The position numbers were made by a program, and so were the translations under genes. A stretch of 6,450 nt of DNA, taken from the NCBI GenBank assembly GCA_904501935.1, contig CAJGDA010000089.1:1-6450 (forward strand), in the 5' to 3' direction. Numbering within the stretch: the stretch's first letter is position 1; each line of letters opens with the position of its first letter. Below are positions 1 to 4,912 of this stretch, piece after piece. The notes below the pieces were generated by a model. The model was not told where the DNA came from. It saw only the letters and a list, made by a program, of their open reading frames with translations, and ran no database searches. The DNA is from an uncultured Methanobrevibacter sp. (lineage in GTDB: Archaea > Methanobacteriota > Methanobacteria > Methanobacteriales > Methanobacteriaceae).

Positions 1-40
1 AAAAAAAGAAAAAAAGAAAAAAGAATTAATGATTAATTCT
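1..40 (-). terminator. Hairpin plus T-tract terminator of the small surface-protein gene
   Basis: On the minus strand a near-perfect inverted repeat (AGAATTAAT, one central base, ATTAATTCT; plus-strand 22-40) is followed at once by about 21 bases that are almost all T, broken only by two single C residues. The stop codon at 28-26 lies inside the hairpin. T-rich tracts are the main intrinsic termination signal in archaea, so the T-run alone would probably be enough. The tract reaches the window edge and may continue. Confidence 0.7.
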
Positions 41-406
41 TGTATTGTAATACCTTACACCATCTTTGTCATAGGTATACCATCTGTTTACTTCGCTGTC
101 GAACTTTTCACCAATTACCTCTACATATGAATCAGTTTGAGGAACGTATACCTTATATGTAGTTGTATTGTTTCCTGTATCGTTATGGCGAGGTGAATTG
201 TCGCCGACAACAGTAGTATTATTAGTATTATTGGTATTATTAGTATCATTTGCATTAATGGTGCCGATATTAATAAAATCGGTTGTGTTGTTATTGAGTG
301 TAGTGTTGAGAGGGTTTCCATTATTGGTGAAACTGTAGATTCCAACTGCTACAAGGGCAATAACAAGAATTGCAATTGCAATTAATATTATATTTTGAGT
401 CTTCAT
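26..406 (-). CDS. Small membrane-anchored Asn/Thr-rich surface protein, unknown function
   Basis: 126 residues, family not recognised. Residues 5-26 form one long hydrophobic segment directly after MKTQN, best read as an uncleaved N-terminal anchor with the rest outside the cell. Residues 28-82 are a low-complexity linker rich in Asn and Thr with about eleven N-X-S/T sequons (N34, N39, N40, N53, N56, N59, N62, N63, N75, N79, N80), suggesting heavy N-glycosylation. Residues 83-126 are a compact segment rich in Tyr, Val and Asp with a single Trp (motif RWYTYDKDGVRYY) that may be a small beta domain; I cannot assign it. The ATG at 406 is supported by AAGGTG six bases upstream. It lies 87 bases downstream of the metal exporter on the same strand and may have its own promoter. 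The reading frame and anchor are secure; a cell-surface role is inferred. Confidence 0.8.
   Translation of the reverse strand: MKTQNIILIAIAILVIALVAVGIYSFTNNGNPLNTTLNNNTTDFINIGTINANDTNNTNNTNNTTVVGDNSPRHNDTGNNTTTYKVYVPQTDSYVEVIGEKFDSEVNRWYTYDKDGVRYYNTRINH
215..250 (-). repeat. Four 9-base tandem units encoding the Asn/Thr sequon run
   Basis: On the plus strand four consecutive 9-base units are visible: AGTATTATT, AGTATTATT, GGTATTATT and AGTATCATT. Read on the minus strand each encodes one N-N-T (or N-D-T) sequon, covering residues 53-64 of the small surface protein. A 9-base unit keeps the frame, so gain or loss of units by slippage would change the sequon number without breaking the gene. 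Confidence 0.75.
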
Positions 407-412
407 AATTTA

Positions 413-418
413 CACCTT
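413..418 (-). promoter_or_regulatory. Ribosome binding site for the small surface protein
   Basis: AAGGTG on the minus strand, six bases before the ATG at 406. It matches the archaeal GGAGGTGA consensus and fixes the start. Confidence 0.65.
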
Positions 419-420
419 TA

Positions 421-455
421 TTTAATATATTTATCAAACTAATATTTAACATTAG
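421..455 (-). promoter_or_regulatory. Possible promoter of the small surface protein
   Basis: Two AT-rich elements lie upstream of the gene. The one at 440-448 (GTTAAATATT on the minus strand) is at the right distance to give a transcript start near 420 and a short leader holding the ribosome binding site. It sits within an inverted repeat (CTAAT at 439-443, ATTAG at 451-455) that could be an operator or chance. The second, at 421-433, would start transcription at the start codon and fits less well. Confidence 0.3.
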
Positions 456-457
456 CG

Positions 458-475
458 AGCAAGAATCCTCCTGCT
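458..475 (-). terminator. Possible hairpin downstream of the metal exporter gene
   Basis: On the minus strand AGCAGGA, loop GGAT, TCTTGCT can form a 7-base-pair stem with one G-T wobble, about 20 bases after the exporter's stop codon. There is no T-run after it, so it is a weak candidate for a terminator. It could also be a processing site, or transcription may run on into the small surface-protein gene. Confidence 0.25.
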
Positions 476-493
476 TCTTTAAGCGGGACGGGT

Positions 494-1585
494 TCAATCG
501 CTTATGTCGTAGTCATCAATGGCATAGTAGTTAAATTCAGGATGTTTTGATTTTATTTTTTCTATTATCTCATTTTTCACCTTATCGCGGTCCGCATCAA
601 AATCAACTATAATGTCGAAAGTTATGATTTTCGTATCTTCATTCACGATAAATCCATGAACTTCAAGAACCTCTTCATATTGAGAAGCGATTTCATACAA
701 GTCATCTCGGATTTCCTTATATTCGTCATTTCTTGAATAGATTCCGAATGTCAGTATGATTGAAAATTCATTATAAATCTTATAAGCAAGATTCCTTGTC
801 AATGTGTGGATTTCATGGGCTGTAAGGTCATCGTCAACCTCAATATGAACTGACCCCTGCATGTCTTCAGGCCCATAATTGTGCAGGCTCAAGTCGTATG
901 CCCCATAGATTCCAGGCACTTCACAGATTGACTCCTTGATTTTGCGTGAAAGCTCGCTGTCGGCCCTAGCCCCGATCATGCTGTCAAGGGTTTCCCTCAA
1001 CATGTCTATGCTTGCCTTTATGATAACAAGGGAGATGATGACTCCCAATATTCCCTCAAGTGATATGTGGAAAAATATGGATATGATAGCTGCAATCAAT
1101 GTGGAAAGGGACAATATGGCATCGAAGAATGCATCGCTTCCGGATGCTACAAGAGCCTGTGAATTGATTTTTTCCCCAACTCCTTTTACATATCTGCCCA
1201 ATAGGATTTTTACAACTACCGCAACGGCAATTATAACCAATGAGACTGTGGTATATGATGTGACGTCAGGATTGAATATTTTCGGCCATGATTCCATAAG
1301 GGCGGTTATTCCTGCCCACAGAACAATGGCTGCAATGATTACGGATGAGAAGTATTCAATACGGCCGTAGCCATAGGGATGCTCCTTATCGGGAGCCTTT
1401 CCTGCAAGCTTTGTCCCTATTATTGTAATTATTGATGATAAAGCATCGGTTAAATTATTTACTGCATCCAATGTTATTGCTATTGAGTTTACAAGTATCC
1501 CGATTGTTGCCTTGAATGCGACCAGAATCAGATTGACAACAATTCCTATGATGCTTGTCTTAACGATTATATCCTGTCTTTTCAT
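494..1585 (-). CDS. Cation diffusion facilitator (CDF) metal exporter, MntE-like
   Basis: A 363-residue inner-membrane antiporter of the CDF family, which exports divalent metals against protons. Hydrophobic segments cover about residues 10-60, 80-100, 112-130 and 150-192, fitting six membrane helices. The conserved blocks LDAVNNLTDALSS (39-51) and DKEHPYGYGRIEY (66-78) are present. By alignment to FieF, the transport site would be Asn43 and Asp47 in helix 2 and Asp151 and Asp155 in helix 5. An N-D/D-D site without the His of zinc exporters is a pattern I associate with Mn-exporting MntE-type proteins, so Mn(II) is the best guess, not proven. The cytoplasmic dimerisation domain (about 207-285) is followed by some 75 extra residues that look like a second ferredoxin-like copy (HGFIV at 310-314, then a beta strand and a helix). 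It starts at the ATG at 1585, with no clear ribosome binding site, and is divergent from the peroxidase gene. Confidence 0.92.
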   Translation of the reverse strand: MKRQDIIVKTSIIGIVVNLILVAFKATIGILVNSIAITLDAVNNLTDALSSIITIIGTKLAGKAPDKEHPYGYGRIEYFSSVIIAAIVLWAGITALMESWPKIFNPDVTSYTTVSLVIIAVAVVVKILLGRYVKGVGEKINSQALVASGSDAFFDAILSLSTLIAAIISIFFHISLEGILGVIISLVIIKASIDMLRETLDSMIGARADSELSRKIKESICEVPGIYGAYDLSLHNYGPEDMQGSVHIEVDDDLTAHEIHTLTRNLAYKIYNEFSIILTFGIYSRNDEYKEIRDDLYEIASQYEEVLEVHGFIVNEDTKIITFDIIVDFDADRDKVKNEIIEKIKSKHPEFNYYAIDDYDISD

Positions 1586-1616
1586 AATATTTGATATTGT
1601 TTAGATTATTAATAAA

Positions 1617-1629
1617 TTTTTATATATTG
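1617..1629. promoter_or_regulatory. Central TATA element in the divergent exporter/peroxidase region
   Basis: The octamer TTTATATA (1619-1626) reads as TATATAAA on the other strand, so it resembles an archaeal TATA box both ways. It sits at the exact midpoint of the 74-base gap between the two start codons, about 37 bases from each. Plus-strand use would start transcription just at the peroxidase ribosome binding site; minus-strand use would give the exporter a leader of about a dozen bases. A second AT-rich element at 1611-1618 could serve the plus strand instead. Confidence 0.55.
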
Positions 1630-1647
1630 AAATAGATAATATACTAT

Positions 1648-1653
1648 AGGAGG
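1648..1653 (+). promoter_or_regulatory. Strong ribosome binding site of the peroxidase gene
   Basis: AGGAGG six bases before the ATG at 1660. It is the best match to the consensus in the window and points to efficient translation of the peroxidase. Confidence 0.85.
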
Positions 1654-1659
1654 CATAAA

Positions 1660-2199
1660 ATGTCAATATATGATTTTGAAGTTAAGGATGGTGAAGGAAA
1701 CCTAGTTTCACTCAGCCAATACAAAGATAAAGTACTTTTAATCGTAAACTCAGCAATCAAATGCGGTTTCACACCGCAATACACAGAACTGAACGAAATT
1801 TACACAGAATTCAAAGATGAAGGTTTTGAAATCCTGGACTTCCCATGCAACCAATTCGGAGGACAGGCTCCGGGAACAACCGAAGAGATTACTGAAGTCT
1901 GCCGTTTAAAATGGATGGTTCCATACGCAATCTTTGATAAGATTGATGTGAACGGAGAAAATGCAGACCCTCTCTATGAATACCTGAAGCAGGAACAGCC
2001 TTTCAAGGACATTACCGGAAAAGGCGCAACCAAATTGAAGCTTGTCTTAAAGGCTGTGGACAGACATTACAAGGATAATGACGACATCAAATGGAACTTT
2101 ACCAAGTTTCTGGTTGACCGTCAGGGAAATGTTGTTCAAAGGTTTGAGCCGACCGAAGATTTGAATGATGTAAAAGATGCTATAAAAGCTCTTTTATAA
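1660..2199 (+). CDS. Glutathione peroxidase-family thiol peroxidase (Cys type)
   Basis: A 179-residue cytoplasmic peroxidase of the glutathione peroxidase family, with no signal peptide and full family length. The peroxidatic residue is Cys35 in NSAIKCGFT; it is encoded by TGC, so this is not a selenoprotein. The rest of the catalytic tetrad is present: Gln69 (FGGQ) and Trp145-Asn146 (KWNFTKF). Cys63 lies in the conserved FPCNQFGG block. Cys81 lies 46 residues after the peroxidatic Cys, the same spacing as the peroxidatic/resolving pair of yeast Gpx3 (Cys36/Cys82). That points to an atypical 2-Cys mechanism recycled by thioredoxin, which fits an archaeon unlikely to make glutathione. It would reduce hydrogen peroxide or organic hydroperoxides. 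The gene has a strong ribosome binding site and its own terminator, so it is probably monocistronic. The family is more typical of bacteria and eukaryotes, so an origin by transfer is plausible. Confidence 0.95.
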   Translation: MSIYDFEVKDGEGNLVSLSQYKDKVLLIVNSAIKCGFTPQYTELNEIYTEFKDEGFEILDFPCNQFGGQAPGTTEEITEVCRLKWMVPYAIFDKIDVNGENADPLYEYLKQEQPFKDITGKGATKLKLVLKAVDRHYKDNDDIKWNFTKFLVDRQGNVVQRFEPTEDLNDVKDAIKALL

Positions 2200-2213
2200 T
2201 TTTCTTTTTTTTT
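2181..2213 (+). terminator. Hairpin plus T-tract terminator of the peroxidase gene
   Basis: A perfect inverted repeat, TATAAAAG (2181-2188) and CTTTTATA (2191-2198) with CT between, runs straight into a T-tract (2200-2213, one C). The stop codon TAA (2197-2199) is part of the stem. It separates the peroxidase from the universal stress protein gene. Confidence 0.7.
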
Positions 2214-2225
2214 GTTAAAAACTAA

Positions 2226-2259
2226 TTCTTTAATAAGTATTAAATACAGAATACATATT
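2226..2259 (+). promoter_or_regulatory. Probable promoter of the stress-protein/surface-polymer operon
   Basis: A TATA-like element TTTAATAA (2229-2236) is centred about 27 bases before the ATG at 2260, so transcription would begin at or next to the start codon. No ribosome binding site lies between them. Together this suggests a leaderless or nearly leaderless message. A second AT-rich run (TATTAAAT, 2238-2245) lies closer and fits less well. Confidence 0.4.
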
Positions 2260-2688
2260 ATGTATAAAAAAATTTTGCTTCCAACTGATGGATCTGGTTA
2301 TGCTGACCAAGAGATTGACCGAGTAACTAAACTAATTGCTGATGACGGGGAAATTATAATCTTATCTGTTGCAGGTAAATTAACCTCAAGCGCTTTTCAA
2401 AGCAGGAAACATATCCAAAAAGTAAATCAAGGAATGCTTGAGGAGGCAAAGGGAATTGTCGCTAAAATGAAAAAGAAATTCCCTGAAGGAAACTACAATA
2501 TCAAGACTGTTGTCAAGACAGGTTTTCCTGCCGAAACAATTAATGAAGTTGCCGAAAAGGAAGGTGTTGAACTGATTGTCATTTCAGCTTCCGGAAAAAG
2601 CGGTCTTCACAAGTTCATCATTGGCAGCGTAGCTGAAAAGGTTTTAAAAACTGCTGAAATGGATGTTTTATTAGTTCATAACAATTAA
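2260..2688 (+). CDS. Universal stress protein (UspA family), single domain
   Basis: 142 residues of the small cytoplasmic UspA fold. The N-terminus MYKKILLPTDGS (Asp10 in the nucleotide loop) is the family signature and decides the start: an in-frame TTG at 2212 would add 16 residues ahead of it and lies inside the preceding T-tract. The ATP-binding motif G-2X-G-9X-G-S/T appears as S109-A-S-G112, nine residues, then G122-S123. The first Gly is replaced by Ser, the rest is intact, so nucleotide binding is likely but not certain. The last strand is DVLLVHN. Such proteins are stress-linked dimers without a fixed reaction; here it would be the first gene of the rightward operon, 16 bases before the Ig-like protein. 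No ribosome binding site is seen. Confidence 0.92.
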   Translation: MYKKILLPTDGSGYADQEIDRVTKLIADDGEIIILSVAGKLTSSAFQSRKHIQKVNQGMLEEAKGIVAKMKKKFPEGNYNIKTVVKTGFPAETINEVAEKEGVELIVISASGKSGLHKFIIGSVAEKVLKTAEMDVLLVHNN

Positions 2689-2691
2689 ATT

Positions 2692-2697
2692 GGAGAG
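2692..2697 (+). promoter_or_regulatory. Ribosome binding site deciding the start of the Ig-like protein
   Basis: GGAGAG lies nine bases before the ATG at 2705. It overlaps the coding part of the longer version that would start at TTG 2690, which supports the ATG. Confidence 0.55.
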
Positions 2698-2704
2698 CGG
2701 ATTA

Positions 2705-3109
2705 ATGAATTTGAAGAATTTGAATACAACAAGGATAGTTATAATTGCCGCTATCGTGCTTATAATTCTGGTTGGTGCATTCGCCTTTATTTCATTAAAC
2801 AAGACTTCAACAAAGGTTGAAATCGAATGCAACACCACAGTGAAAAATGGGGATTACATAAGTGTTGTTCTTAAGGATGACTACAGGCATCCGATTCCCG
2901 ACCAGATTATAGACTTGAAGATATTGGACGATACAGGTTGGGCAAATAAATATAATGTTACCACAGATGAAATGGGTCGTGGATATATACAGCTCGCCGG
3001 ATATGAAAACGGAAACTACACCGTTCATGCTACATACAATGGAACATTGTTCAATAACGAAGCACACAACAATTTTGCTTTTAAAATAGATGATGGATAT
3101 TCCTTTTAA
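2705..3109 (+). CDS. Membrane-anchored single Ig-like domain protein
   Basis: 134 residues from the ATG. Residues 10-31 are a strongly hydrophobic anchor after a short basic start (K4, R10), giving a single-pass protein with its bulk outside. Residues about 46-127 look like one Ig-like beta-sandwich of the type repeated many times in Methanobrevibacter adhesin-like proteins: a VxLKDD strand, HPIPDQIIDLKI, YNVTTDEMGRGYIQL, then the closing GNYTVHATYNGTLF. Outward-facing N-X-T sequons occur at N43, N84, N104 and N112. The large adhesins carry many such units; this is a one-domain version with no visible second anchor. It lies 16 bases after the stress-protein gene and 30 before gpsA, so it is probably co-transcribed. 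A role as a cell-surface partner is inferred; no enzyme motif is seen. Confidence 0.8.
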   Translation: MNLKNLNTTRIVIIAAIVLIILVGAFAFISLNKTSTKVEIECNTTVKNGDYISVVLKDDYRHPIPDQIIDLKILDDTGWANKYNVTTDEMGRGYIQLAGYENGNYTVHATYNGTLFNNEAHNNFAFKIDDGYSF

Positions 3110-3128
3110 ACATGAATGATTTAATTAT

Positions 3129-3134
3129 GGGGTG
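3129..3134 (+). promoter_or_regulatory. Ribosome binding site of gpsA
   Basis: GGGGTG five bases before the ATG at 3140. It chooses this start over an upstream ATG at 3112-3114, which has no such site and is out of frame. Confidence 0.55.
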
Positions 3135-3139
3135 TACAT

Positions 3140-4111
3140 ATGAAATTAAATGTTGGAGTAGTTGGAGCCGGAGCTTTGGGAACAGCAATATCCCAACAGA
3201 TTGCTAAAAACGTAGTGGAATTGACATTGCTTTTAAGAGACGAAGGATTATGCGATGATATCAATTCCAAGCATTTCAATACCCAATACTATCCGAATAC
3301 GAAACTGAACAACAACATCAAGGCAACAGTGGACATCAATGACCTGTCTGACTGTGACATTGTATTTTTGGCTATCCCTTCATCCGCATTTAGGGAATTC
3401 CTGAAGGAACTTAAAAAAATAGCTAAAGAAGATGTAATCATCGTTACAACAGCCAAGGGGATTGAATATCCTTCCCTTAAAACAATGGGCAATATCATTG
3501 ACGAGTATTTTGATGAGGATTATGTTGCCCTTTCAGGCCCTAATTTCGCTTCTGAAATAATGCAGAATCTTCCGACAATCACAAACATCTCATCAAGAAA
3601 TTCTGAAAATTCAAAAAAGGTTAAAGCAGTTTTGGATACTCCTCAATTCAAGGTAAAGATTATTGACGATATAAACGGAATTGAACTATGCGGGGTTCTC
3701 AAAAACATAAATGCAATAGCCAACGGAATCTGTGAAGGAATGAACATTAATGAAAACGCCCGTTTTGCAATTTTGACAAAAGGATTCAAAGATACTCTTG
3801 AGATAATCAATGCTGTTGGAGGCAGTTCAGAGTCAGTCCATGAATACTGCGGATTCGGAGATCTTATTTTAACATCAACATCAACAGAAAGCAGAAACCA
3901 CACTCTAGGAATACTTTATGGCCAAAGGCTAATCATTGATGAACAGGCAAGCGGGATAGTATTTGAGGGAAAGAATTCAATAAGGGCAGTGAAGGACATC
4001 TGCCGAAACAATGATGTTGAAAGCAATGTCGTGAATTTTGTATACGACGTCATAATAGAAAGGAAAACTCCGATAACTGCATTCAATAAGCTGTGGAGTG
4101 AACTGAAATAG
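3140..4111 (+). CDS. gpsA: NAD(P)-dependent sn-glycerol-3-phosphate dehydrogenase
   Basis: 323 residues, about full length for GpsA. It interconverts dihydroxyacetone phosphate and sn-glycerol-3-phosphate in the cytoplasm with NAD(P)H. The nucleotide-binding loop GAGALG is at 9-14, after the first beta strand. Further family blocks are TTAKGIEYP (103-111), ALSGPNFASEI (130-140), CGVLKNINAIANGI (184-197, with the catalytic-type Lys188), GFGDLILT (239-245, Asp241) and ESRNHTLG (250-257). The C-terminal helical domain is complete, including FEGKNS (275-280). Archaeal membrane lipids are built on sn-glycerol-1-phosphate made by an unrelated dehydrogenase, so this bacterial-type enzyme probably supplies something else. 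The next gene starts 12 bases on, and the one after is a glycerophosphotransferase, so the product is likely used for CDP-glycerol. The catalytic family is secure; the pathway is inferred. Confidence 0.93.
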   Translation: MKLNVGVVGAGALGTAISQQIAKNVVELTLLLRDEGLCDDINSKHFNTQYYPNTKLNNNIKATVDINDLSDCDIVFLAIPSSAFREFLKELKKIAKEDVIIVTTAKGIEYPSLKTMGNIIDEYFDEDYVALSGPNFASEIMQNLPTITNISSRNSENSKKVKAVLDTPQFKVKIIDDINGIELCGVLKNINAIANGICEGMNINENARFAILTKGFKDTLEIINAVGGSSESVHEYCGFGDLILTSTSTESRNHTLGILYGQRLIIDEQASGIVFEGKNSIRAVKDICRNNDVESNVVNFVYDVIIERKTPITAFNKLWSELK

Positions 4112-4119
4112 GAAGGTGA
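4111..4119 (+). promoter_or_regulatory. Ribosome binding site of the nucleotidyltransferase gene, touching the gpsA stop
   Basis: GGAAGGTGA starts with the last base of the gpsA TAG stop and ends four bases before the ATG at 4124. The overlap points to translational coupling of the two genes. Confidence 0.7.
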
Positions 4120-4123
4120 CATT

Positions 4124-4891
4124 ATGATTGGTGTAATTTTATCAGCAGGAATGGGAACAAGACTCATGCCCCTTACAAAAGACATTCCAAAACCTCTTCT
4201 TGAAATCAATGGCATGACCTTGCTTGAAAGAATGATTGGGAACTGCATAGATGCAGGTGTAAGGGATTTCATATTGGTTGTAGGATATAACAAGGAGAAA
4301 GTATATGAAATAGCTCCGAAACTTGAAGGAAAGCTAGATATCTCAATAAAGATTATAGAAAATACTGAATATGATGTAACAAACACATCCGTATCCACAT
4401 ACCTTGCAAGTTCATATATAAAAAAGGAAAGCTTAGATGACTTCATATTAATCAATGGGGACAATGTTGTCGACCCCCAAATCATCAAAAGAATTGCAGA
4501 AACCGAAAATACCAGCATGATTGTGGATAACTTTAAAGACCTCAACGAAGAATCCTTTAAGCTAATTCTTGAAGATGTAACAACAAATGAGGACAATACC
4601 ATTGCCAACGGAAAAATCAAAGAAATCGGAAAGTTCATCGATATCCCCCAATCAACTGGGGAATTCATAGGCGTTTCCAAAGTTATCAAAGAGGATATTG
4701 CAAGATTCAATGAAATATTGATAGGTCTGATTGACGAAGACAGGCAGAATTATTATGATTTTGCATACAAGCCCCTGTCAAACGACACCACTATTGATTA
4801 TGTTTTGACAAACGGACTTAAATGGACTGAAATTGATGACCATAACGATTGGCAAACCGCCAATAAGTTAGTGGAAGAATTTGAAGAATAG
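4124..4891 (+). CDS. LicC-like sugar/polyol-phosphate nucleotidyltransferase
   Basis: 255 residues of the GT-A nucleotidyltransferase fold. The signature SAGMGTRLMPLTKDIPKPL runs from 7 to 25, with Arg13 and Lys23 as the nucleotide- and phosphate-contacting residues. A metal-binding Asp lies in INGDNVV (Asp113); EFIGVSK (180-186) and EIDDHNDWQTA (236-246, Asp238/Asp239) supply the usual sugar-side Glu and second metal Asp. The TNTSVSTYLA stretch (86-95) resembles the substrate loop of CTP:phosphocholine cytidylyltransferases (LicC) and archaeal inositol-phosphate cytidylyltransferases rather than hexose enzymes. It lacks the HxGH motif of TagD, the classic glycerol-3-phosphate cytidylyltransferase. 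Placed between gpsA and a CDP-glycerol-dependent transferase, it may make CDP-glycerol by a non-TagD route; a CDP-choline-, CDP-inositol- or sugar-linked product is also possible. Family secure, substrate uncertain. Confidence 0.88.
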   Translation: MIGVILSAGMGTRLMPLTKDIPKPLLEINGMTLLERMIGNCIDAGVRDFILVVGYNKEKVYEIAPKLEGKLDISIKIIENTEYDVTNTSVSTYLASSYIKKESLDDFILINGDNVVDPQIIKRIAETENTSMIVDNFKDLNEESFKLILEDVTTNEDNTIANGKIKEIGKFIDIPQSTGEFIGVSKVIKEDIARFNEILIGLIDEDRQNYYDFAYKPLSNDTTIDYVLTNGLKWTEIDDHNDWQTANKLVEEFEE

Positions 4892-4912
4892 ATTTCCATA
4901 TTTAATGATAAC

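Noticed and set aside
439..455. Inverted repeat CTAAT/ATTAG upstream of the small surface protein as a firm operator
   Set aside because: Five-base arms in very AT-rich DNA arise easily by chance; kept only as a remark on the possible promoter.
936..1370. Open frame of 144 codons on the plus strand inside the metal exporter gene
   Set aside because: It is antisense to the transmembrane and metal-site codons of a clear CDF protein; its Met/Ile/Ala-rich translation matches no family I know.
1762..1764. Possible selenocysteine at the peroxidase active site
   Set aside because: The codon is TGC (Cys), not TGA, so this is a plain cysteine enzyme.
2212..2259. TTG start giving a 158-residue universal stress protein
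   Set aside because: The added 16 residues precede the family's normal N-terminus, the TTG sits in the terminator T-tract, and the region looks like a promoter.
2690..2704. TTG start giving a 139-residue Ig-like protein
   Set aside because: The TTG lies just ahead of a GGAGAG ribosome binding site that serves the ATG at 2705, so the extra five residues are unlikely.
3916..4710. Long open frame of 264 codons on the minus strand, opposite gpsA and the nucleotidyltransferase
   Set aside because: It lies across two well-supported enzyme genes. Its translation is a Ser/Ile/Leu/Phe-rich mixture without motifs, as expected from the complement of A-rich codons, and it has no ribosome binding site or promoter of its own.
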